Of a stretch of DNA of 64,000 nucleotides, positions 17,862-26,369 are shown piece after piece. The notes beneath the pieces are model-generated. The model was given only the letters and a program-made list of their open reading frames with translations, did no database searches and was not told the DNA's origin. Position numbers and translations under genes: made by a program. This DNA is from Lutibacter litoralis (GTDB lineage: Bacteria > Bacteroidota > Bacteroidia > Flavobacteriales > Flavobacteriaceae): the NCBI RefSeq assembly GCF_014646675.1, contig NZ_BMNS01000002.1:310001-374000 (forward strand), written 5' to 3'. Position 1 is the stretch's first letter. Every line of letters begins with the position of its first letter.

Positions 17862-18611
17862 ATGCTGTCTTTTTTCAGAAAAAATAAGAATTCTATTACT
17901 ACATTATTTCCTGATAATTATGTAGATATTCATTCGCATTTATTACCAAATATAGATGATGGTTCTAAAAGTTTTGAAGAATCTGTAGCACTTATTAAAA
18001 GACTTTCTAATTACGGTATAAAAAACTTTGTTATTACACCGCACATAATGGATGGTGTTTGGAATAATACACCTCGAAACATAAATCAAAAACTGTTTGA
18101 GTTTACTAATTATTTAAAAACTCAAGAAATTTATGATATAAATATTAGAGCTGCTGCCGAATATATGATTGATGCAAATTTTGAAATATTACTAAGTAAA
18201 AAAAAACTACTTACCATTAATGATAAGTATTTACTTATAGAACTTTCTTATTTTAATCCACCAATAAATTTAAAAGAAATTCTTTTCAAGATTCAAATTG
18301 CTGGCTATCAACCTATTCTAGCACATCCAGAACGTTACACTTTTTATCATTCAAATTATAAGGAGTTTTTTAAATTAAAAGAGCGGGGTTGCTTATTCCA
18401 GTTAAATTTACTTTCATTATCGCAACATTATGGTTCTAAAACAACTAAAATTGCTGAACAGTTATTAAAAGATAATCTTATAGATTTCACAGGAACGGAT
18501 ACGCACAATAATCACCATTTAAATGTTTTAGAAACTATAAACAATAGAAAATTATTAAAACTGGTTGCGCCAGTTTTAGAGCATAATTCTAAACTACTTC
18601 AACACAATTAA
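17862..18611 (+). CDS. CpsB/YwqE-type tyrosine-protein phosphatase (PHP family)
   Basis: A 249-residue metal-dependent phosphatase of the PHP fold that removes phosphate from BY-kinases such as Wzc. The metal ligands are visible in order: DIHSHLLPNIDDGS, VITPHIMDGVW, AAAEYMIDANF, ILAHPERYTFYH and DFTGTDTHN. Length and motifs match CpsB, CapC and YwqE. The kinase gene is convergent and ends 22 bases away, so kinase and phosphatase are encoded side by side on opposite strands. Confidence 0.92.
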   Translation: MLSFFRKNKNSITTLFPDNYVDIHSHLLPNIDDGSKSFEESVALIKRLSNYGIKNFVITPHIMDGVWNNTPRNINQKLFEFTNYLKTQEIYDINIRAAAEYMIDANFEILLSKKKLLTINDKYLLIELSYFNPPINLKEILFKIQIAGYQPILAHPERYTFYHSNYKEFFKLKERGCLFQLNLLSLSQHYGSKTTKIAEQLLKDNLIDFTGTDTHNNHHLNVLETINNRKLLKLVAPVLEHNSKLLQHN

Positions 18612-18633
18612 ATTATAACAATTATTATAATCT

Positions 18634-20982
18634 TTAAAATGGTATTACTTTTCTCCACCATCTATTTTTCTTAGTTTCTTTTTCGGCATGACCATAACCA
18701 TAGCCATAACCATAGCCGTAACCTCTTTCTAAATCGGTGTCGTTAATTAAAACAGCCATATTTGGCAAACGTTTTTCTTTATATAACTTATTTGGAATTT
18801 CAAGCAAACGTTTATCTAAGTAATTTGCTCGTATAACATAAATAAATAAATCTGCTTGTTGGCTAAACAGTAAAGTATCTGTAACAATATTAATTGGAGC
18901 AGTATCAACAATAACATAATCGTAATTAGCTTTTCCATATGCTAAAACCTCATCAAAACGTCCGTTCATTAATAATTCTGAAGGATTAGGAGCAATAATT
19001 CCAGATTCTAAAATATCAAAATTAGTTTCTTCAAATTGTTCAATTACATCATATACATTTAATGAAGTATCCATTAAAAAATGTGAAAGTCCTTTTTTTG
19101 TAGATTTAATATTTAAATATTCAACAATTTTAGGCTTTCTAATATCCCCTCCAATTAATAATACTTTTTTATTGGTTAATGCTAAAACAGAAGCTAAATT
19201 TATGGCAATAAAGGTTTTTCCTTCACCTGCCAGAGTTGATGTAATAAAAATAGTTTTAGAGTTGCCTTTAACACTGGAAAGCATAAAATTAACATTGGTT
19301 CTTAACAATCTAAAAGATTCTGAAGTACTATCTCGATCTCGATCTGAAATAACCACCTTTTTTTCTGATTTAGATTGAGGAATATCTCCTAATATAGGAA
19401 TGTTAATTGCATCTTCAACATCTTTACGCGTATGTATTTTATTATCTAATAAAAATATTACGTATAAGACACCAAAAGGTAAAATTAAACCTATTGATAA
19501 GGCCGTTAAATAGAATATTCGGCGATTTGGGGCTACTGGATAACCACCGCCATAAGCCTTATCTACAATTTTAGCATTAGGCAGGGTAACTGCCAAAGTT
19601 ATTGCATTTTCTTCCCTTTTTTGTAATAAATATAAATACAATGCTTCTATTATTTCTTGCTGCCTTTGAATATCTCTATATTCCCTTTCCTGTTTTGGTA
19701 CCGCAGCAATTTTTGAATTAAACCTAATTTCTTGATTTTTTATATCGTTTAATGAAATTGTTAACGAAGATTTTAAATTAGATAAACTTTGTAAAATATT
19801 CTCTTTAAATTGGTTTAATTGTGTATTTAAATTTATAACTGTTGGATGTAACTCACTAGAACTATTTAGTATTCTATTTCGCTCTAACAACAATTCATTA
19901 TACTTACTTATACTCTCGGTAATTGAACTATTGTCTATACCCAAACCAGCTGGAATAAGTTCTTTAGTATTTGACGAAATATATTCATTTACGTAATCAA
20001 CTAACTTTAATTGGGTACTTAAAGCTATAATTTGTTTTGAAAGTTCATTTTTAGATTGCAAGGCGATTCCTGCTTCCGAAGAAATATCTGTTAATCTATT
20101 TTGTATTTTAAATTCTTCAACTCCAGCTTCTATTTGCGATAAATCTTCATCAATAATTGAAATTCTATCATTAATAAATTCATTGGTTCTTTTGGCTATT
20201 AAACTTTTGTCTGTTACAGCATCTATATTGTATTGTTTTATTAAATTATCAAGAATTTCTTGTGCTTTCTCGTTCACACGATCTCTTAAACTTAAACGAA
20301 TTACACTAGAATTTTTTACAACTTCAACCTGAATTCGATTTCTATAACTCTCTGCAACTGATCTTAAAGGAATGATTTTAATTATTGTTTCATCATTAAC
20401 TTTTAACCTATTTACATCTTTTGGCGTAATTACTATGTCTCCAAAAGATAAGCTTATTTTTTCACCAAAAGCAAATTCTTTTTCCTCCAGGGTAGTTTTT
20501 AAAATTATGTGTGTTTTAGACTTTATAATAATTGAAAATGTTGTGTATAGTTCGTCAAAAACTGAATCGCTAATTAAAAAATTGATATTAAAAGGTGATC
20601 CACTATGAAAAAATTCTGCCTCAATAACTCTTCCCTGATTGTAATACGATACATTTAATTGTAATTCTTTAGCAACTCTTTGAATTAAATTTCTAGATTT
20701 TAACAATTCTATTTCATTTTCTAAAGACGCCTGAGAATTACCCACCAAACCTAAGTCTTTAAATGCTGAAAGCTCACTATTTTCTACATCTTCTATTAAT
20801 ATGGTCGCAGAAGCTTCGTATAAATTTGGTGTATAACGTAAGTATATAAAAACAATTGTTAACGCTAAGAAAGTACTTAAAACAAACCATTTCCAGTGGT
20901 ACACATACTTTTCAATTTCTTCACGAATATTTATGGTACCCTCATTAAAATTTACAGGACTATTTCGCTGATTTTCTTGCAT
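18634..20982 (-). CDS. Wzc-like polysaccharide copolymerase with BY-kinase domain
   Basis: Inner-membrane protein of 782 residues that controls polymerisation and export of capsule or exopolysaccharide. Residues about 15-110 hold the first membrane helix and Wzz domain; a long coiled coil follows (about 270-440), then a second helix (about 495-520). The cytoplasmic kinase has Walker A STLAGEGKT, Walker A' VLLIGGDIRKPK and Walker B YVIVDTAPI. The tail carries five tyrosines at alternating positions 755-763 (GYGYGYGYGYGH), the autophosphorylation cluster. It follows the export protein gene with a one-base gap. Confidence 0.93.
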   Translation of the reverse strand: MQENQRNSPVNFNEGTINIREEIEKYVYHWKWFVLSTFLALTIVFIYLRYTPNLYEASATILIEDVENSELSAFKDLGLVGNSQASLENEIELLKSRNLIQRVAKELQLNVSYYNQGRVIEAEFFHSGSPFNINFLISDSVFDELYTTFSIIIKSKTHIILKTTLEEKEFAFGEKISLSFGDIVITPKDVNRLKVNDETIIKIIPLRSVAESYRNRIQVEVVKNSSVIRLSLRDRVNEKAQEILDNLIKQYNIDAVTDKSLIAKRTNEFINDRISIIDEDLSQIEAGVEEFKIQNRLTDISSEAGIALQSKNELSKQIIALSTQLKLVDYVNEYISSNTKELIPAGLGIDNSSITESISKYNELLLERNRILNSSSELHPTVINLNTQLNQFKENILQSLSNLKSSLTISLNDIKNQEIRFNSKIAAVPKQEREYRDIQRQQEIIEALYLYLLQKREENAITLAVTLPNAKIVDKAYGGGYPVAPNRRIFYLTALSIGLILPFGVLYVIFLLDNKIHTRKDVEDAINIPILGDIPQSKSEKKVVISDRDRDSTSESFRLLRTNVNFMLSSVKGNSKTIFITSTLAGEGKTFIAINLASVLALTNKKVLLIGGDIRKPKIVEYLNIKSTKKGLSHFLMDTSLNVYDVIEQFEETNFDILESGIIAPNPSELLMNGRFDEVLAYGKANYDYVIVDTAPINIVTDTLLFSQQADLFIYVIRANYLDKRLLEIPNKLYKEKRLPNMAVLINDTDLERGYGYGYGYGYGHAEKETKKNRWWRKVIPF

Positions 20983-20983
20983 A

Positions 20984-21733
20984 TTAACGTGTTAAAATTA
21001 GCACTAAAGAAAGCAGTGCAGATGCTATTGAAATTAAAGATGAAGTTGTACCTATTGCAGAGGAGTTAACTTTTGCCTTATTAGGTTCTACATAAACAAT
21101 ATCATTTTGGGCTAGATAAAAATAAGGCGATTTAAATAAAGATTTATCGGTTAAATCTAAACGAATACTTTCTACTTTATCTCCAGTAGTTCTTAACAGC
21201 AGAATATTTTTTCTTTTTCCTTGAATAGTTAAATCTCCAGCCATTGCAAGTGCTTCCGGTATTGAAACTTTTTCATTTTCTAAATTATAAGGACCGGGCG
21301 ATTTTACTTCTCCTAAAATAGACACTCTAAAGTTCTCCAGTCTAATTGTAACTATTGGGTTTGTAATATACACCTCTAATCTCGATATTAAATTAGCTTT
21401 TAGTTCTTCGGTTGTTAAACCACCAACTTTAATTTTACCAAGTTCTGGAAAGATGATATCCCCCTGTTTATCTACCAAATAAGTAATTGGCTTTGTAGTT
21501 TGTCCTCCTCCTCCGGTTAAATTATATGCTTTTACTGCGTCAGGTTCACGTGCGCTTACTGTAATATTAAGAATATCGGCAGTTTGTATTTTTGGAGCAT
21601 AGTTCTTATACAATTCATTTGAAATTGTTTCGTCATTTTGAAAATAAATCATATCCTTTTTAGATACACAAGATGAAATAGTAATTAACATTAAAAAAAG
21701 TAATGTAAATTTATATAGGTAGTTTATTTTCAT
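20984..21733 (-). CDS. Wza-like polysaccharide export lipoprotein
   Basis: Outer-membrane export channel subunit of 249 residues. The N-terminus is a lipoprotein signal ending ITISSC. The polysaccharide export domain (about residues 45-130: ILNITVSAREPDAVKAYNL, YLVDKQGDIIFPELGKIKV) is followed by one SLBB domain (FRVSILGEVKSPGPYNLEN). A hydrophobic C-terminal helix (about 228-247) would cross the outer membrane. Only one SLBB domain is present, common in Bacteroidota. It forms a unit with the Wzc gene. Confidence 0.9.
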   Translation of the reverse strand: MKINYLYKFTLLFLMLITISSCVSKKDMIYFQNDETISNELYKNYAPKIQTADILNITVSAREPDAVKAYNLTGGGGQTTKPITYLVDKQGDIIFPELGKIKVGGLTTEELKANLISRLEVYITNPIVTIRLENFRVSILGEVKSPGPYNLENEKVSIPEALAMAGDLTIQGKRKNILLLRTTGDKVESIRLDLTDKSLFKSPYFYLAQNDIVYVEPNKAKVNSSAIGTTSSLISIASALLSLVLILTR

Positions 21734-21769
21734 TTTCTGTTTTTTACAAATATATTTAATAAAAATTTG

Positions 21770-23656
21770 TTATTTATCAAGCACTTGATATTTTGAGTTA
21801 TTAGATATAAATTCTGGAACAATTTGCTTCATTTTTAAAACTGTTAATTCATTATTATCCTTATTGTTTATATCACATAAATTTTTAATATGTTCCTTTA
21901 CCGTTTCAGCATCTAATGGAGTAACTTTAGCTATCATAATTTTTTCATGATGGGTCTCAATGGTGTTTTCTGTGGTCGCTAATAACTCTTCATAAATTTT
22001 TTCTCCAGGTCGTAAACCTTTTATTTCAATAGCTATATCATCTGGATATTTTAGACCCGATAAACGAATCATGTTTATTGCTAAATCGTAAATTTTAATA
22101 GATTTCCCCATATCAAAAACAAAAATTTCTCCACCATTTCCCATAGAACCAGCTTCAAGAACTAACTGACAAGCCTCTGGAATGGTCATAAAATACCTTG
22201 TTACATCTTTATGTGTTACCGTAATTGGGCCTCCACTTTTAATTTGCGATTGAAATAATGGAATAACCGAGCCGTTAGAGCCAAGCACATTTCCAAAACG
22301 TGTTGTAATAAATTTTGTTGTACCAACTGCATTCAAACAATTAATGTACATTTCTGCAATTCGTTTTGTAGTCCCCATAACATTTGTTGGGTTAACTGCT
22401 TTATCTGTAGAAATCATTACAAACTTTTCAACATTATATTCTACTGAAAGATCTGCTAAATTTTTACTTCCCATTACATTTGTTCTGACAGCTTCGTATG
22501 GGTTCTCTTCCATTAAAGGAACGTGTTTGTAGGCAGCTGCATGAAAAACTATTTGAGGCTTGTACTTTTTAAAAATAGTAGCAATTCGGTTTTTATTTTG
22601 AACATCTGCTACAATTGCTATTATGTTTTGTATGTTCTTATTTGAAAAATACTGTTGAAGATTGTAAAGATCGGATTCAGCTTGATCTATTAAAACTAAA
22701 TGTTTAACTTTAAAACTAGCAACTTGCCTTACAATTTCACTTCCAATAGAGCCAGCCGCTCCAGTTACTATAATTACTTTATCGCTATATTCTTTATGCA
22801 ACATTGGATTGTTTAACTCAATTGGAACTCTACCTAATAAATCCTCAATTTTAACAGGTTTTATCTGCTTTGCTTGTAAATCTCCATTCATCCATGTTTG
22901 AACTGGTGGAACTATTTTAACTTCTATCGGCAATTTAGATAATGTGTCAACAATTTCAATTAATTTTGAAGGTTTAATATTTTGAATTGCTAAAATAACT
23001 TCGTCGATACTCTTTTTTTCAACAAAGTGTATGTTTATTTTATCGGAATTATAAATTCGTATTCCATTTAGTTTATTTCCTGCTTTTCTTTTATCATCAT
23101 CAACAAATCCAACTAAATGAATTCTGCTAGTTTTATCGTCCTTCAATATAGAATGTACCAATATACCTGCTTCACCAGCACCGTAAATTAAAACCCTCTT
23201 TTCTACAGAAGAGCCCGAGGTTAAAAGTGAATAAAATTCTTTATATAAAAATCGAATAACAATTAAGACAATTACGTTTAGTAAAAAATGAATTGCAATT
23301 ATAGATTTTGGAATTGTAAATTCTGTTATGAAGTTAAATTGATGATTTAACATTACAATTGCGATTAATGTGCCAAAAATTAAAAAACTGGCAAGAATTA
23401 CATTAATGGAGTCTCTAACCCCTGTATGTCTTATAACTCCTTTATAGGAGCCAACCATTAAAAAACTTATTAATGCAGCAATTACCACCACTGGAAGCTG
23501 TATAATAAACTTGGAAGTATCAAAATTAAGACTAAAATTAAATCGTATTAAATAAGATAAAATAAATGTATTGAAAACAATATAGATATCGATAATTAAT
23601 ACAAACCACCTTGGTGTATTTCTTTTTAATAATTCTCTAAATACATTACTTATCAT
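21770..23656 (-). CDS. Nucleotide-sugar 4,6-dehydratase (PglF/WbpM/CapD type)
   Basis: A 628-residue membrane-bound enzyme. Four hydrophobic helices fill residues about 15-140. A first Rossmann unit (VLIYGAGEAGILVHSIL) and then the catalytic short-chain dehydrogenase domain (VIVTGAAGSIGSEIVRQ) follow. The active site reads ISTDKAVNPTNVMGTTKR, with Met in place of the usual Tyr before the Lys, diagnostic of the UDP-GlcNAc 4,6-dehydratase group. It would make UDP-4-keto-6-deoxy-GlcNAc, the substrate of the aminotransferase encoded just upstream, with a single base between the two genes. Confidence 0.92.
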   Translation of the reverse strand: MISNVFRELLKRNTPRWFVLIIDIYIVFNTFILSYLIRFNFSLNFDTSKFIIQLPVVVIAALISFLMVGSYKGVIRHTGVRDSINVILASFLIFGTLIAIVMLNHQFNFITEFTIPKSIIAIHFLLNVIVLIVIRFLYKEFYSLLTSGSSVEKRVLIYGAGEAGILVHSILKDDKTSRIHLVGFVDDDKRKAGNKLNGIRIYNSDKINIHFVEKKSIDEVILAIQNIKPSKLIEIVDTLSKLPIEVKIVPPVQTWMNGDLQAKQIKPVKIEDLLGRVPIELNNPMLHKEYSDKVIIVTGAAGSIGSEIVRQVASFKVKHLVLIDQAESDLYNLQQYFSNKNIQNIIAIVADVQNKNRIATIFKKYKPQIVFHAAAYKHVPLMEENPYEAVRTNVMGSKNLADLSVEYNVEKFVMISTDKAVNPTNVMGTTKRIAEMYINCLNAVGTTKFITTRFGNVLGSNGSVIPLFQSQIKSGGPITVTHKDVTRYFMTIPEACQLVLEAGSMGNGGEIFVFDMGKSIKIYDLAINMIRLSGLKYPDDIAIEIKGLRPGEKIYEELLATTENTIETHHEKIMIAKVTPLDAETVKEHIKNLCDINNKDNNELTVLKMKQIVPEFISNNSKYQVLDK

Positions 23657-23657
23657 A

Positions 23658-24770
23658 CTAAAAACAGTTTAGAACCCCAACAACCTTCTCCAATTCATTT
23701 TCAGTAATATTAGACCCACTTGGCAAGCATAAACCCGTATTAAACAATTGTTCAGAATTTCCATTTGAAAAACTTAAGCAATTTTTAAATATTGGCTGTA
23801 TATGCATTGGTTTCCACAATGGTCTAGATTCAATATTTTCTTTCTCGAAAGATAGTCTAATATTTTCTCTTATTTTAAATGATTGCGTTAAAATACAAGT
23901 TAACCACCTATTTGAATAATAACCTTTAGGTTCTTTTAAAAATTTGAAATTAGTATTTTTAATATTCGATCTGTAAAAATCAAAATTAGCTCTTCTTGCT
24001 GCTACTCTTTCATTTAAAACCTCTAATTGTCCTCTTCCAATACCCGCAACAATATTAGACATTCTATAATTATAACCTATTTGAGAATGTTGATAATGGG
24101 GTGCATTATCCCTTGCTTGTGTTGCTAAAAATATGGCTGTTTTTTTATGTTTTTTATTCTTACTTATGATTGCACCTCCGCCAGAAGTTGTTATTATTTT
24201 ATTCCCATTAAAAGATAAAATAGAAAAATCCCCAAAAGTTCCACATTTTTTATTGTTTGCTTTACTTCCCAAAGCTTCTGCACTGTCTTCAATAACAGGA
24301 ATTTCATATTTTTTACCTAATTCACTAATCTTTGCAACATTATAAGGCATCCCATATAAGTGAACTGCAATAATTGCTTTTGGTTTTTTTCCGTGTTTTA
24401 GTCGGTGCAAAATAGCAATTTCTAATTGTTCGGGACACATATTCCAAGTTTCCAATTCACTATCAATAAAAACAGGTGTCGCTCCTTGATAAACAATTGG
24501 ATTTGCTGAAGCTGAAAATGTAAAACTTTGACAGAGTACCTCATCTCCCTTAGAAACTCCTAATATAATTAAAGCTAAATGTATTGCAGAAGTTCCAGAA
24601 TTTAGCGCTGCAATATAGGAACCTTCACTTAAATAATCCTCTAAACTATTTTCAAATTCGTTTACATTTGGACCTAAAGGAGCTACCCAATTTGTGTCGA
24701 ATGCCTCTTGAACATATTTTTGTTCTCCTCCACCCATATGGGGAGATGATAGCCAAATTTTATTTTTCAT
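23658..24770 (-). CDS. PglE-like UDP-4-keto sugar aminotransferase (DegT family)
   Basis: A PLP aminotransferase of about 370 residues that most likely aminates the 4-keto sugar made by the neighbouring dehydratase, as PglE does for bacillosamine. Seen: LNSGTSAIHLALIILG, VIEDSAEALGS and the Schiff-base Lys in LSFNGNKIITTSGGGAII, the order typical of PglE-type proteins. Start: an in-frame ATG at 24794 overlaps the -7 box at 24792-24799 and would precede the transcription start, so the ATG at 24770 (MKNKIWLSSPHMGG) is preferred. It heads the four-gene capsule operon. Confidence 0.88.
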   Translation of the reverse strand: MKNKIWLSSPHMGGGEQKYVQEAFDTNWVAPLGPNVNEFENSLEDYLSEGSYIAALNSGTSAIHLALIILGVSKGDEVLCQSFTFSASANPIVYQGATPVFIDSELETWNMCPEQLEIAILHRLKHGKKPKAIIAVHLYGMPYNVAKISELGKKYEIPVIEDSAEALGSKANNKKCGTFGDFSILSFNGNKIITTSGGGAIISKNKKHKKTAIFLATQARDNAPHYQHSQIGYNYRMSNIVAGIGRGQLEVLNERVAARRANFDFYRSNIKNTNFKFLKEPKGYYSNRWLTCILTQSFKIRENIRLSFEKENIESRPLWKPMHIQPIFKNCLSFSNGNSEQLFNTGLCLPSGSNITENELEKVVGVLNCF

Positions 24771-24791
24771 TATCTTCTTCCTTTCAAAACA

Positions 24792-24799
24792 CAAAATTA
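24792..24799 (-). promoter_or_regulatory. -7 promoter element of the capsule operon
   Basis: TAATTTTG on the minus strand, an exact TAnnTTTG match 21 bases before the chosen ATG of the aminotransferase gene. It decides the start codon. Confidence 0.6.
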
Positions 24800-24896
24800 C
24801 TGTATTTATTTTATAACATCAGAATTGAAATTTCTATATTATTTAAAAATATAATTAGTTTGCCGTAAAATTTATAAGTTGATTAACTTATATTTT

Positions 24897-26216
24897 TTAG
24901 TCTTCCAGAGGGTAGATTGTAACACTATAACCTAGCCAATTTTGTAATTTATCGTACATTAATTGTTGGTCTTGTGTAGAAAAATCTTTAATTCTTGTTT
25001 TATGTGAACCTTCACTTAGAACCATTTTTAAAGCATCTACATGAGGCTTAGGATTTGGAGCACAAGCGCCCCAAGTATCGTATTCTCCATAGATATAAAG
25101 AATCTTTTTCCCTTTATTTTCAACAAAATCTCGTACTTCTTTTATATAATTAGCGTTGTAAGTTAAATCCACATTTTTTGGCGCAAAACGTAAATTTGTA
25201 GGGTTATGAACAACTTGTAATAAATCTTTTACAGGCGTGGTATCGAATCCATAATATCCTAATTCCGTAATATGTTGGTAATATGATGGCAACAAATCAT
25301 AATAGGTTTTATCATTGTAAAAACTAATTCCAACAATTGTATTGATGTAATTGAACATTTGTTTTGCAGAAGCATCTTCAGCAGGAATTTCTTCGCAACT
25401 TCCTCCCCATTGCCAAAACGAAAATGGAAATTCTAAAACACTATATTCTAAAGCTTCTTCAATAGAAAGCTCTGTAAAACTCATTTCCTTTTCTTTAGCA
25501 TATTTTGAAATTTCAATTAAAAGTGAATCTCTATTTTTTAAAACCTGACGTTGAAATTGTCTAATTTTTTCTCTACACTCATCACTTCCAACAGTATTAA
25601 TATGCGCTTGGGTCCGTATATCTTCTTGAGTATTTATTAATGGTGCTACATAAGGTACTGCAACATCAACATCCCAAGGATATTTACTTTTATGAATTAA
25701 AACTGTTTCGCCTCCTTTGCTAATTCCTGTCGAAATCCATTTTCCAGTATATAGCCTTTTTAATTTTGAAATTATTTTATGATAATCTTCAATAGCTAAA
25801 TCATTTTTTAAATACTGCCAAGGAATGGTATCGGGGCGCGATTTTCCATAAAAACGGTATTCAACTTGTACCTGATTCCCTTTAAATATTTTACTTAATT
25901 CATAGGTTCGTGGAGTCGCATTATAGCCTTCAGTTATAAAAACCGTTGGTTTAGATTCATCTACATGAGACAAATAAAAATAATGTTTAAATGTTCCAGC
26001 TGCTAGATTTTTATGATCTAACGGTTGGTCTAATACTATTTGGTAAGCTTTTGTAAAATGGTCTTTTACCTCTATTTTTGTAATTTCAGCAGCTGGAAAT
26101 AATTTTTCTATTTTCTGCTGAAATGTTAATATTTCAACAGGTTCTAAACGAACTCTACAACCAACAATAATTGTACTTAGGGCAATAAATAAAAATAAGG
26201 CTTTAATTTTTTTCAT
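24897..26216 (-). CDS. S37-family (tripeptidyl aminopeptidase) lipoprotein
   Basis: A 439-residue serine peptidase with a lipoprotein signal ending STIIVGC (Cys20). The alpha/beta-hydrolase nucleophile is in STGISKGGET; the acid is likely the Asp of YIYGEYDTWGACAP and the His that of EGSHKTRI. Features such as LDQPLDHKN, VEYRFYGKSRPD and YPWDVDVAVPYVAP match the PS-10/S37 peptidase family, which releases tripeptides from protein N-termini. It probably helps digest imported or surface-bound peptides. It is transcribed alone, divergent from the large fusion gene. Confidence 0.85.
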   Translation of the reverse strand: MKKIKALFLFIALSTIIVGCRVRLEPVEILTFQQKIEKLFPAAEITKIEVKDHFTKAYQIVLDQPLDHKNLAAGTFKHYFYLSHVDESKPTVFITEGYNATPRTYELSKIFKGNQVQVEYRFYGKSRPDTIPWQYLKNDLAIEDYHKIISKLKRLYTGKWISTGISKGGETVLIHKSKYPWDVDVAVPYVAPLINTQEDIRTQAHINTVGSDECREKIRQFQRQVLKNRDSLLIEISKYAKEKEMSFTELSIEEALEYSVLEFPFSFWQWGGSCEEIPAEDASAKQMFNYINTIVGISFYNDKTYYDLLPSYYQHITELGYYGFDTTPVKDLLQVVHNPTNLRFAPKNVDLTYNANYIKEVRDFVENKGKKILYIYGEYDTWGACAPNPKPHVDALKMVLSEGSHKTRIKDFSTQDQQLMYDKLQNWLGYSVTIYPLED

Positions 26217-26369
26217 GAAATGTTTTTAAAGATTTAAAGTTAGCCACTAAAAGAGGATTAAACATACTAACTTCAACTAATAATTTAATATCTTAACAAA
26301 AATAAGAATTAAATTCACATAAATTTTGAATAATTTAGTTTATCCTGTTTTAAAAAATATTAACTAATA

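Noticed and set aside
24873-24891. ATAAGTTGATTAACTTAT hairpin after the S37 peptidase gene
   Set aside because: All-AT weak stem with a poor U tract on the relevant strand; could be a terminator but not convincing.
26239-26277. AAGTTAG...CTAACTT inverted repeat between the S37 peptidase and the fusion gene
   Set aside because: Seven-base arms 20-odd bases apart are expected by chance in this AT-rich sequence.
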